From assembly GCA_041689775.1 (NCBI GenBank), contig JBDNFP010000012.1, forward strand, positions 1 through 5,604: a DNA stretch of 5,604 nt, written 5' to 3'. This document shows, one piece after another, positions 1-5,604 of this stretch (position 1 is the first letter of the stretch; the number at the start of each line of letters is the position of its first letter). This DNA comes from JBDNFP01 sp041689775 (GTDB lineage: Bacteria; Bacteroidota; Bacteroidia; Cytophagales; Spirosomataceae). A program made the translations under genes and the position numbers. The notes below the pieces were generated by a model that saw only the letters and a program-made list of their open reading frames with translations, was not told the origin of the DNA and made no database searches.

Positions 1-261
1 ATAAGTGATTTCTATCCCCAAGCAATACAGATCATTGATTTTTACCATGTCAAGGAACACATAGCTGAATTTGCCAAGATCAGTAAAATAGAGGTAAACA
101 AAAGAACCGGTTGGATTGAGGATATATCTAAACTGCTACTGGATAGCGACTTGGAAAGTGTCATAGCACAACTAAACCAAGTTCAGGTAGCAAAAAAAGC
201 ATACGGCAAAAAGGTAAGTCTACTCAACTATTTGACTAAGGCAATTGCATCAAACACATAG
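1..261 (+). pseudogene. Transposase fragment, ISKra4-like, cut by an ISAs1 element
   Basis: An open frame enters from the left edge and ends at TAG 259-261, giving 86 residues. Near its start it reads FYPQAIQIIDFYHVKEHI, which resembles the stretch of ISKra4-type DDE transposases that normally reads 'FP-A-QI-D-YH--EHL'. A charged helical segment with a W-I-E-D motif follows. In that family a conserved 'GSG-E---' block should come next; it is absent here. The last native codon is near 235-237. The final residues (AIASNT) are encoded by the terminal repeat of the insertion sequence that begins about 237, so the reading frame is truncated by that insertion. The missing 3' part does not reappear on the far side of the element (1370 onward). 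Family assignment is by motif memory only; another DDE transposase family is possible. The 5' part lies outside the window. Confidence 0.6.
237..254 (+). repeat. Terminal inverted repeat of the ISAs1 element, left end
   Basis: TAAGGCAATTGCATCAAA is the approximate reverse complement of 1352-1369, with three mismatches (at 239, 243 and 251). It lies just outside the TGA stop (250-252) of the minus-strand transposase and partly overlaps it. It also supplies the last codons and leads to the stop of the interrupted upstream transposase frame. Confidence 0.7.
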
Positions 262-1327
262 TTGGGTAAGCAGTTTTTTTAGATATAGGTCATCTCTAGC
301 GGCTTTTTTTCTTTTCCTTCTCAGACTGATCTTGGTAGGTTCTCGGCTGATCAGTCCCAAGGCCAGCTTTCGGATCGTGGTCAGGTTGCGCGGTGCGTTC
401 TGTCGCCGAACTGTGCATCTGTCCTCCTCGAAGGTCACGTCCAAATGCCAGTGCTGGTGGTTTTCTACGCCCCAGTGCTGGCGGATGTACCGGCCAATGC
501 GTTTGCGTTACAGCCTGATAATGAGCTTATGAAGTACCTTTTGGCCTTCTGCTCTTTCCCGTTCAGCCAGCGGCAGGTCTCCACGCAAGCAATACTGCTC
601 AGCCCCTCCCATTCCTCGACCGCATCGAGCATATCTAGTTGCTCGCACACGTAGACCGTCCGCTTCTCGGCCCGCCCGTGATCCAAATCGCGGCTAACTG
701 ACACTGGCTCGCTGGTGCCCACCCGCAGTCGGCAACCTGCTCGCGTAGCCCGTCCTGGTTCTCCTTCAGGCCGATCAGGTAGTCGGCCTCTTTGCCTACG
801 ATCAACTCAACGATTTCCTTCTGGCAGCCGATGGCGTCGATGCTCACCAGAGCCCCCTTTCAAGCGGACGCAGCAGGTCAGGGATGGCCGTTATTTCATT
901 GGTGTTCTCAGCTACCTTGCTCTGAGCCAAGCACAAACGCTCGCCCTGCGCCCATACGCTGACGATCTGCACCGAGGCCTGTTCGCTGCCCGCCTCAATA
1001 GTGCGCCACCGGCCGCCCGGCACGCAGTTGCTTGCCGACCAACAGCCCCACAATTTGCTTTCCCCACCGCATCAGGAGGGATTCCAGCTGGAGGGGGTCT
1101 AAAAGGCAGAAGACCCGACCTAGTGTGTCATGGGAGGGGATGCCGCAAGGTAGTTCGAGGAATTCCCTCAAGGTCTGCTGCTTGTCGTAGGCATACACCT
1201 CAACAAAACCCTCGCAGTCAGCTAAATATTCGCACAAAACGATCAAAACGATATCGCTTAACACATGATAACACTTCCCATCTTGGCGGGGATCATACAA
1301 CTCAAAGAAAAAATCAGCTACGTCCAT
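250..1327 (-). pseudogene. ISAs1-family transposase, broken by about four frameshifts
   Basis: Read on the minus strand from ATG at 1327, five frame segments join into one ISAs1-type DDE transposase. The first segment (1327 to about 1000) has the N-terminal domain with DPRQDGKCYHVLSDIVLIVL and the hallmark ELPCGIPSHDTLGRVF. The second (about 1030-850) has VSVWAQ and NEITAIPDLL. The third (about 865-735) has the second catalytic Asp in SIDAIGCQKEI and the LKENQ motif. The fourth (about 722-515) has RDLDHGRAEKR. The fifth (about 515-250) has YIRQHWGVENHQHW with the catalytic Glu, then a basic C-terminus. Frame changes fall near 1000-1030, at the five-C run 853-857, near 720-740 and near 505-520. 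The usual IDGKT motif with the first catalytic Asp reads LVGKQLR here, so the Asp seems to be lost. The protein cannot be made as one chain and is almost certainly inactive. Confidence 0.85.
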
Positions 1328-1351
1328 CTCGCAAAGATGGCTAACTTACGC

Positions 1352-1369
1352 TTTCATGCAATCGCCCTA
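1352..1369 (-). repeat. Terminal inverted repeat of the ISAs1 element, right end
   Basis: TTTCATGCAATCGCCCTA is the inverted partner of 237-254. It lies about 25 bp upstream of the transposase start codon at 1327, the expected place for the promoter-side end of this minus-strand element. Confidence 0.7.
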
Positions 1370-1493
1370 ATGAAAAAGCTCCACTTTCATTTTAACAAGG
1401 TTAGCCGTCAGGGGAGCCTGCCATACAACTTCATAATTAAGCCGCGGTTTACTACCTTTACCTTCCTTTGAGTGAAGTGTAAAGGAGAAATCT
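1370..1493. other. Non-coding leader between the insertion sequence and modA
   Basis: This 124-bp stretch carries no gene I can support. It must hold the promoter for modABC unless transcription reads in from the insertion sequence. I looked for the Bacteroidota promoter form (TTTG, about 19 bp, TAnnTTTG) and found only partial -7-like matches (TACCTTTA 1453-1460, TTCCTTTG 1463-1470) without a correctly spaced TTTG. No recognisable riboswitch or ModE-like palindrome is visible. The segment also does not continue the interrupted upstream transposase. A minus-strand frame runs through it but has no recognisable content. Confidence 0.4.
1481..1487 (+). promoter_or_regulatory. Shine-Dalgarno sequence of modA
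   Basis: AAAGGAG ends six bases before ATG 1494 and about twelve before the second in-frame ATG at 1500, so it favours 1494 as the start. It is the only clear Shine-Dalgarno sequence among the genes here; the others have A/T-rich or featureless leaders, as is common in Bacteroidota. Confidence 0.55.
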
Positions 1494-2258
1494 ATGCAAA
1501 TGAATAAAAAAGTTTGGTTATACGTTCTGGGATTAACGGCGACCTTGGGTTGCTCCACTCCCAACGAAAAAGTAGTAGTGGCCACGGCGGCTAATGTACA
1601 GTTTGTGATGAAGGAATTGCAAAAAGTTTTTGAGAAAGATTCCGGAATTAAATTAGAACTCGTGGTAAGCTCCTCAGGAAAGCTTACCGCCCAAATAAAA
1701 GAAGGTGCACCTTTTGACCTGTTCGTGTCGGCGGATACCCGTTACCCGCAAGAAATCCATAGCAATGGCGGATCTGATGACGCTCCTAGAGTATATGCTC
1801 GTGGTGCTCTGGTACTTTGGATGCGCGATTCTACCGTTACGCCCCAATTAGCCACTCTTTCTTCTTCCGAAATAAAGAAAATAGCCATTGCAAATCCGCG
1901 GACGGCTCCTTACGGTACGGCCGCGGTACAGGTGCTTCAAAAAGCTGGCCTGTACGAACAAGTGAAATCAAAACTAGTGCACGGAGAGAGCATTGCCCAA
2001 ACCACGCAGTACATTGCTACGGGGGCGGCTGACGTAGGTTTTACTGCTTTATCGGTGGTGCTTTCGCCTGAGATGAAAAATAAGGGAAGTTGGACGCTGC
2101 TGGACTCCACTACCTATGACCCTATTGATCAGGCAGCGGTACTTTTACGACATAGCGAAACATCTCCTAAGAAGGAGAAAAGCCGGCAGTTTTATGATTT
2201 TCTGTATTCCGAGAAAGCCAAGTCTATTTTTCGGCAACACGGATATTCGGTGGAATAA
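1494..2258 (+). CDS. modA: Molybdate ABC transporter, substrate-binding lipoprotein ModA
   Basis: A 254-residue periplasmic binding protein that captures molybdate (possibly tungstate) and delivers it to ModB. The N-terminus MQMNKKVW is followed by a hydrophobic stretch and TLGC, so Cys20 is probably lipidated and signal peptidase II cleaves there. The residues after Cys (STPNEK) lack an acidic surface-export signal, so a periplasm-facing anchor is likely. Family motifs are VATAANVQ (28-36, where many homologues have AASL), SSSGKLTAQI (59-68), GAPFDLFVSAD (71-81), the highly typical NPRTAPYGTAAVQVL (134-148), GAADVGFTALSVV (177-189), and TTYDPIDQAAVLL (206-218), which includes the Tyr region near the oxyanion site. 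Length fits the family (about 250). The start is set by a Shine-Dalgarno sequence six bases upstream. It is followed after 56 bp by modB in the same direction. The distinction between molybdate and tungstate cannot be made from sequence alone. Confidence 0.93.
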   Translation: MQMNKKVWLYVLGLTATLGCSTPNEKVVVATAANVQFVMKELQKVFEKDSGIKLELVVSSSGKLTAQIKEGAPFDLFVSADTRYPQEIHSNGGSDDAPRVYARGALVLWMRDSTVTPQLATLSSSEIKKIAIANPRTAPYGTAAVQVLQKAGLYEQVKSKLVHGESIAQTTQYIATGAADVGFTALSVVLSPEMKNKGSWTLLDSTTYDPIDQAAVLLRHSETSPKKEKSRQFYDFLYSEKAKSIFRQHGYSVE

Positions 2259-2314
2259 CGTCAATCCCTTACCCCTGACGGCCTGAACTCACTAACTAGG
2301 TACATACCGAAACA

Positions 2315-2989
2315 ATGGATTTTGAACCTCTCTGGCTTACCTTCAAGCTTGCTTCCCTCACAACCCTGATCCTTTTTGGACTAGCGCTGCCGCTGGCGTA
2401 CTGGCTGGCGTACGGTACGTTTCGGGGACGGGCTTTGGTAGAGGCCGTTATTGGTATGCCGTTGGTGCTACCTCCTTCGGTGCTGGGGTTCTATTTACTG
2501 TTGGCGTTTAGTCCTTCCTACGCTTTTGGTGCCTGGGTGGAGGCTACGCTCGGTCTGCGGCTAGTTTTCTCGTTTCAGGGACTAGTGGTTGCCTCCGTTA
2601 TATATAGTTTACCCTTTATGGTCTACCCCTTGCAGGCGGGCTTGCAGGCATTGCCTGTATCGTTGCGCGAAGCCTCCTATACCCTCGGGAAGAGTGCCTG
2701 GACTACCTTTTTTAAGGTACTACTCCCCAACTGTAAGTCGGCCATTATGACCGCAATTGTGTTGACTTTTGCTCACACGGTAGGGGAGTTTGGGGTCGTG
2801 CTGATGATCGGAGGAAATATTCCGGGGGTGACCAAAGTAGCCTCCGTTGCAATCTACAATGAAGTTGAGGCACTGGACTACTCCGCCGCTAACCAATACG
2901 CCCTTGTCCTGTTTGTGATTACGTTTGTCGTTCTTTTAATAGTATATTCGATAAATAACCGTCTCTTTCGTGTCCGTTACCCATCTTGA
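2315..2989 (+). CDS. modB: Molybdate ABC transporter, permease ModB
   Basis: A 224-residue inner-membrane permease, the channel subunit of the molybdate importer, which works as a homodimer with two ModC ATPases. About five to six hydrophobic segments are visible (roughly 10-32, 45-67, 88-110, 142-165, 197-213). PLVLPPSVLGFYLLL (49-63) is a very typical ModB signature. The cytoplasmic EAA loop that contacts ModC is REASYTLGKSAW then FFKVLLP (118-138), with the conserved Glu119, Ala120 and Gly125. FAHTVGEFGVVLMIGGNIPG (152-171) is the conserved late segment. Length matches the family (about 220-230). The start ATG 2315 has no Shine-Dalgarno sequence, only an A-rich leader. The 3' end overlaps the modC start by 20 bp, so the two are likely translationally coupled. 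Same operon as modA. Confidence 0.95.
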   Translation: MDFEPLWLTFKLASLTTLILFGLALPLAYWLAYGTFRGRALVEAVIGMPLVLPPSVLGFYLLLAFSPSYAFGAWVEATLGLRLVFSFQGLVVASVIYSLPFMVYPLQAGLQALPVSLREASYTLGKSAWTTFFKVLLPNCKSAIMTAIVLTFAHTVGEFGVVLMIGGNIPGVTKVASVAIYNEVEALDYSAANQYALVLFVITFVVLLIVYSINNRLFRVRYPS

Positions 2990-3860
2990 CATACAACTTT
3001 GCCACGCTTTGCGTACCGCCGCCGGACCCGTTTCGATGGAGGTAGCATTTTGCATCGAACAGGGTAGCATTATGGCACTCACGGGGCCTTCGGGGGCTGG
3101 CAAATCTACGCTGCTTCGTCTCATTGCCGGGCTTTTAAAACCAGAATCTGGTCGGATCAGCTGGGGAGAGGAGGTTTGGTTAGATACCAGTAAGAAGGTT
3201 TTTCGAAGTCCTCAGGAGCGTAAAACAGGGCTCGTTTTCCAGGATTATGCTTTATTTCCTCATCTGACGGTGCGTCAAAATGTTGCCTTCTCTCTGCAAA
3301 AAGGAGAAAGTGACGTACGCGTGGATGAATTATTGCGTGAAGTAGAATTAACCCAACTCGCGGATCAAAAACCCTATCAGTTATCAGGAGGGCAACAGCA
3401 GCGCGTAGCCTTGGCCCGGGCGTTGGTACGTCAGCCTTCATTACTTTTACTGGATGAGCCCTTGTCTGCCTTGGATCGTTCTATGAGGCAACGACTGCAA
3501 GACTACCTTCTGGCGCTACACCATAGTCACAAACTAACAATCCTGTTGGTTACCCATGATTTATCCGAGATATTCCGGCTCACGGATCAGGTCATTGAGC
3601 TTGACAACGGTACAATCCTGCGGCAGGGTACCCCCGAGGAGGTATTTGCCGACACCTACCCTGTTGCGGATAGTCCTGCTTTGTACGGCGAAGTACTCTC
3701 ATGTCGGTCCGAACGGGATCATGTGGTTGTACAAGCCCTGATTGATCGTCGTATTCATAAACTTCGGCTGCCTCTTGACCGGGCGGCCGACCTCTATCCC
3801 GGTTGTTCCTTTGTACTACGATACTCCATGGATGCTCCCTTGCTGGAGGTAATTCGGTAA
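2970..3860 (+). CDS. modC: Molybdate ABC transporter, ATP-binding protein ModC (short form)
   Basis: A 296-residue ABC ATPase that powers molybdate import at the cytoplasmic face of ModB. All nucleotide-binding motifs are intact: Walker A GPSGAGKST (39-47), Q-loop Gln91 in VFQDYALFPH, signature LSGGQQQR (138-145), Walker B LLLLDEP with Asp162 and Glu163, D-loop SALD (166-169) and switch His196 in VTHD. The start is GTG 2970, inside modB; the next in-frame ATG (3036) would remove the first beta strand, so GTG is preferred. The region after about residue 236 is only some 60 residues and resembles the first part of the C-terminal region of E. coli ModC (352 residues). The final Mop/TOBE domain, which in that protein takes part in regulation, appears absent. 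The identity as ModC rests on context with modA and modB as well as motifs. Confidence 0.92.
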   Translation: MSVTHLDIQLCHALRTAAGPVSMEVAFCIEQGSIMALTGPSGAGKSTLLRLIAGLLKPESGRISWGEEVWLDTSKKVFRSPQERKTGLVFQDYALFPHLTVRQNVAFSLQKGESDVRVDELLREVELTQLADQKPYQLSGGQQQRVALARALVRQPSLLLLDEPLSALDRSMRQRLQDYLLALHHSHKLTILLVTHDLSEIFRLTDQVIELDNGTILRQGTPEEVFADTYPVADSPALYGEVLSCRSERDHVVVQALIDRRIHKLRLPLDRAADLYPGCSFVLRYSMDAPLLEVIR

Positions 3861-3869
3861 AATCCTGGG

Positions 3870-3900
3870 TTTGCCGGCTTTGATATTTCATATACCTCAG
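3870..3900 (+). promoter_or_regulatory. Possible Bacteroidota-type promoter before the response regulator
   Basis: TTTG at 3870-3873 is followed after exactly 19 bp by TACCTCAG (3893-3900). This keeps the TA and final G of the TAnnTTTG element but matches only one of its three T positions. It lies 16 bp before the GTG start at 3917, which is close for a leader. A second TTTG at 3879 has no better partner. The alternative is that the regulator is simply read through from modC, 56 bp upstream. Confidence 0.22.
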
Positions 3901-3916
3901 ATAAAATCCTTTTCCT

Positions 3917-4684
3917 GTGCAGATTCTGATTCTTGAAGATGAACCCTTGGTAGCACGCTCATTGATTGCGGGGGTGAAAGAATTGGAGCCCAATGCTCAC
4001 TTGATAGGACCCATCGGAAGCGTAAAAGAAGCACAGCTCTGGTTCAAAGAAAATCTCACTCCTGATCTCATCTTGTCAGATATTCAACTTTCGGATGGAG
4101 TCAGTTTCGAGCTTTTCAGAATAGTATCTACGCCTTGTCCTATCATTTTCACCACCGCCTACGATGAATATGCCGTGCGGGCATTTAAGCTCAATAGTAT
4201 AGACTATCTGCTCAAACCTATTGACCCCGAAGAACTGAAACATGCTTTCAAAAAATTTTACCGTAATCGTACAAGCGCAACTCCCCCATCCGAAGGTCGG
4301 TTAGGAGAGTTGTTGGAGCATTTAGAAAAGGCTATGAACTCCTATAAACGCCGTTTCCTGGCGCACCATCATCGCACGGTGGTGGCTGTATCCGAAATTA
4401 AGGTAGCTTTTTTTATGTGTGATGAAGTGATATGGCTTATTACCACCGATGGTCAACGGCTGATCACCGATCATACTTCCCTAGACGAACTAGATGAAAT
4501 TCTGGACCCTTCGGCCTTCTTCCGGGCAAACCGCAAGTACTTTGTGCGAAAAGATGCCATAGAAGGCTACCGAACGCACCATACCGGTAAGCTCGAACTA
4601 GCCGTGGTAGATAATAGCGAAGAAGAAATTTCGGTAAGTAAAGAAAAGGCGCCTTCATTTAGAAAATGGTTTGAGGAGGGGTAG
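3917..4684 (+). CDS. LytR/AlgR-type response regulator (REC + LytTR DNA-binding domain)
   Basis: A 255-residue two-component response regulator. The receiver domain (1 to about 115) has the acidic pocket Glu7/Asp8/Glu9 in LILEDEP, the phosphate-accepting Asp55 in ILSDIQLSDG, the switch Thr79/Thr80 in IIFTTAYDEYAV, and Lys100 in YLLKPID. A linker with a probable helix (about 127-145) leads to a LytTR domain (about 146-252) that binds DNA through beta strands; FFRANRKYFVRKDAI (201-215) is its clearest signature. The start is GTG 3917, chosen because the receiver fold begins immediately with MQILILEDEP; no ATG lies upstream in frame near it and no Shine-Dalgarno sequence is seen. In Bacteroidota such regulators usually sit beside a membrane LytS-like histidine kinase, but none is present here. 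It follows modC by 56 bp in the same direction. Target genes are unknown; control of mod is only a positional guess. Confidence 0.93.
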   Translation: MQILILEDEPLVARSLIAGVKELEPNAHLIGPIGSVKEAQLWFKENLTPDLILSDIQLSDGVSFELFRIVSTPCPIIFTTAYDEYAVRAFKLNSIDYLLKPIDPEELKHAFKKFYRNRTSATPPSEGRLGELLEHLEKAMNSYKRRFLAHHHRTVVAVSEIKVAFFMCDEVIWLITTDGQRLITDHTSLDELDEILDPSAFFRANRKYFVRKDAIEGYRTHHTGKLELAVVDNSEEEISVSKEKAPSFRKWFEEG

Positions 4685-4707
4685 TAAAGTACATCGCTCC
4701 CCTTTTT
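4674..4707 (+). terminator. Possible rho-independent terminator after the response regulator
   Basis: AGGGG at 4677-4681 can pair with CCCCT at 4699-4703, extended by weak G-U and A-U pairs, and the right arm runs into a run of five T (4703-4707). The loop is long (17 bases) and the left arm overlaps the end of the coding sequence and abuts the TAG at 4682-4684, so this is only a moderate candidate. If real, it separates the regulator from the hydrolase gene. Confidence 0.35.
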
Positions 4708-4752
4708 ACTTCGTTGTTTCTATTCAATTCTGTTTACCCTACTACAATCAAA

Positions 4753-5430
4753 ATGAAAAAGTTTTTACAATACCTGCGGTTATCTTTTTTTACGCTGCCG
4801 TTGTTGGCTATGCAAAACGATAAACCCCTTCGGGTGGTGTTTTTTGGTGATTCCATTACGCAGGCTGGCGTAGGTCCTAAGGGATATATTACTCAGCTAC
4901 GCTCCATGTTGGAATCCAAAGGGCTAGGTGAGCAGTACGAAATAATGGGAGCCGGTATCGGTGGGAATAAGGTATACGACCTGTACCTACGCATGGATGA
5001 TGACGTGCTAGCTCAAAAGCCGGATGTAGTATTCGTCTACGTAGGTATCAATGATGTGTGGCATAAGCAAACCCACGGTACGGGTACTGACTTGGATAAG
5101 TACGCGAAGTTCTATGAGGCAATCATCAAAAAGCTTAAAGACAACAATATTCGCCCGATCCTGTGTACTCCTTCCGTGATTGGCGAGCGGAACGATTACT
5201 CCAATGAGCAAGATGGCGATCTGAATCGCTATGCAAAAGTAATCAGAGAACTAGCCACCAAGCACGGCCTGGCTCTGGTGGATCTGCGCCAGGAATTCCA
5301 AAATTACCTGGTAAAGAATAACCCTAAGAACGAAGAGAAAGGAATTTTAACTTCTGATCGTGTGCACCTCACGGAGGCTGGTAATACCTTTGTCGCCGAA
5401 AAAATGATGGAAGTTCTTTTGAAGAAATAG
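4753..5430 (+). CDS. Secreted SGNH/GDSL-type hydrolase (probable esterase)
   Basis: A 225-residue SGNH-family hydrolase, probably an ester- or acetyl-hydrolase acting outside the cytoplasm. ATG 4753 is chosen because it begins a typical signal peptide (MKKFLQYLRL, then a hydrophobic core, likely cleaved near Ala19). A longer frame from TTG 4714 would put 13 unneeded residues before it. Block I is FGDSIT (31-36) with nucleophile Ser34. The block II glycine is in GAGIGGNKV (67-74). Block III is VGINDVW (97-103) with Asn100. Block V is DRVHLTEAG (202-210) with Asp202 and His205 completing the triad. All catalytic positions are therefore present. Length is normal for a single-domain member. The substrate cannot be told; in Cytophagales related proteins are often linked to polysaccharide or sugar-ester breakdown, but no carbohydrate gene is in view. 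It begins 68 bp after the regulator with no clear promoter. Confidence 0.9.
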   Translation: MKKFLQYLRLSFFTLPLLAMQNDKPLRVVFFGDSITQAGVGPKGYITQLRSMLESKGLGEQYEIMGAGIGGNKVYDLYLRMDDDVLAQKPDVVFVYVGINDVWHKQTHGTGTDLDKYAKFYEAIIKKLKDNNIRPILCTPSVIGERNDYSNEQDGDLNRYAKVIRELATKHGLALVDLRQEFQNYLVKNNPKNEEKGILTSDRVHLTEAGNTFVAEKMMEVLLKK

Positions 5431-5479
5431 TACTGAGCTAATTCACTTTCCTGTTTTCGGAAGTTCCGGTACTGGGCAT

Positions 5480-5604
5480 TTAATCTATGGTAAACATTAA
5501 GGGCTTCATTAACAGGAGGTCCTCCAAGGGGTAGATTTGGTTCACGAGCCCCTGTTTCATAGCCGGGGATACCTTTTTGTACTTGGTTTGAAACCGTTTG
5601 GCAT
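5480..5604 (-). CDS. Possible 3' end of an unidentified convergent gene (partial)
   Basis: On the minus strand a frame runs from the right edge to TAA at 5482-5480, giving about 40 residues that begin AKRFQTKYKKVSPAMKQGL and end MKPLMFTID. It stops 50 bp from the convergent hydrolase stop codon, which is a natural intergenic gap. I do not recognise the family; basic residues lie early in the visible part and hydrophobic ones near the end. A second minus-strand frame is also open here but continues deep into the antisense of the hydrolase gene, which makes it less likely to be real. The segment is too short to judge by codon use. The rest of the gene, if it exists, lies beyond the window. Confidence 0.4.
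   Translation of the reverse strand, partial: AKRFQTKYKKVSPAMKQGLVNQIYPLEDLLLMKPLMFTID

Larger units (their letters stand above)
237..1369 (-). mobile_element. Decayed ISAs1-family insertion sequence with terminal inverted repeats
   Basis: The element is bounded by an imperfect 18-bp inverted repeat, 237-254 against 1352-1369, with 15 of 18 positions matching by eye. The core is ATTGCAT with an outer TA-GG. Inside lies a minus-strand transposase remnant of the ISAs1 (H-repeat-associated) type that fills nearly the whole element, as is usual for this family. The total of about 1.13 kb is slightly below the usual 1.2-1.5 kb. The interior looks richer in G+C than the flanking transposase fragment and the mod genes, consistent with foreign origin. 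No 8-10 bp target duplication is seen: the left flank ends ...CTATTTGAC and the right flank begins ATGAAAAAG. The exact outer ends are uncertain by a few bases. Confidence 0.75.

Noticed and set aside
715..1344. A 209-codon plus-strand open frame
   Set aside because: It lies antisense to the ISAs1 transposase remnant, whose minus-strand reading carries all the family motifs. The plus-strand product is rich in Arg, Pro and Ser with no recognisable domain, typical of a shadow frame in G+C-rich DNA.
1367..1585. A minus-strand frame covering the modA leader, ending beside the right inverted repeat
   Set aside because: Part of it is antisense to the modA signal peptide region. The segment outside modA has no family I can recognise, so I treat it as a shadow.
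2259..2280. CGTCA ... TGACG inverted repeat between modA and modB
   Set aside because: The five-base arms have a 12-base loop and no T run follows. It is too weak to call a terminator or operator.
3592..3993. A 133-codon minus-strand open frame
   Set aside because: It is antisense to the end of modC and the start of the response regulator, both strongly supported. Its composition is low in hydrophobic residues and shows no motif.
4714..4752. TTG start at 4714 for the SGNH hydrolase
   Set aside because: It would add 13 residues in front of a clean signal peptide beginning MKK at ATG 4753, and no ribosome binding site supports it.
5429..5472. Inverted repeats after the hydrolase (AGTAC...GTACT and ACTTTCC...GGAAGT), possibly a bidirectional terminator
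   Set aside because: The inner stem has a bulge, the outer arms are short and far apart, and no T run follows on either strand.
5515..5525. GGAGG-T-CCTCC palindrome
   Set aside because: Only one base separates the arms, so the stable hairpin is four pairs at most. It lies inside the possible minus-strand coding end and has no T run.
1..5604. CRISPR array, tRNA, rRNA, toxin-antitoxin or defence system
   Set aside because: I looked for regular direct repeats, tRNA-like folds and known defence domains on both strands and saw none. All substantial frames are explained by transport, regulation, hydrolase and transposase genes.

Overview
The window looks like a chromosomal segment of a Bacteroidota species, probably in the Cytophagales (Dyadobacter/Spirosoma/Runella-like). 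This is inferred from the protein style, a LytTR-type response regulator, the rarity of Shine-Dalgarno sequences (only modA has a clear one) and a secreted SGNH hydrolase. The genus cannot be fixed from sequence alone.

Layout. Positions 1-236 hold the broken end of a transposase gene that resembles the ISKra4 family. It is cut by a second element at about 237-1369, a decayed ISAs1-family insertion sequence on the minus strand. That element has recognisable imperfect terminal inverted repeats and a transposase split by about four frameshifts. Positions 1370-1493 are non-coding leader. Then comes an intact molybdate (or tungstate) ABC uptake operon, modA-modB-modC (1494-3860, plus strand): a periplasmic binding lipoprotein, a permease, and an ATPase whose GTG start overlaps modB by 20 bp. 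Next, in the same direction, are a LytR/AlgR-type response regulator (3917-4684, GTG start) and a secreted SGNH/GDSL-type esterase (4753-5430). The last ~170 bp appear to hold the 3' end of an unidentified convergent gene on the minus strand.

How the genes relate. ModA captures the oxyanion outside the inner membrane, ModB is the channel and ModC hydrolyses ATP, so these three make a complete importer. No molybdenum cofactor gene, ModE-like regulator or molybdoenzyme is visible. The response regulator has no partner histidine kinase in the window, and its link to molybdate uptake is only positional. The hydrolase follows a possible weak terminator and is probably an independent unit.

I do not see a convincing novel system. 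The points most worth a second look are the nested, decayed insertion sequences directly upstream of mod (with the first catalytic Asp of the ISAs1 transposase apparently lost and no target duplication), the short ModC that seems to lack the C-terminal Mop/TOBE domain, and the orphan LytTR regulator.
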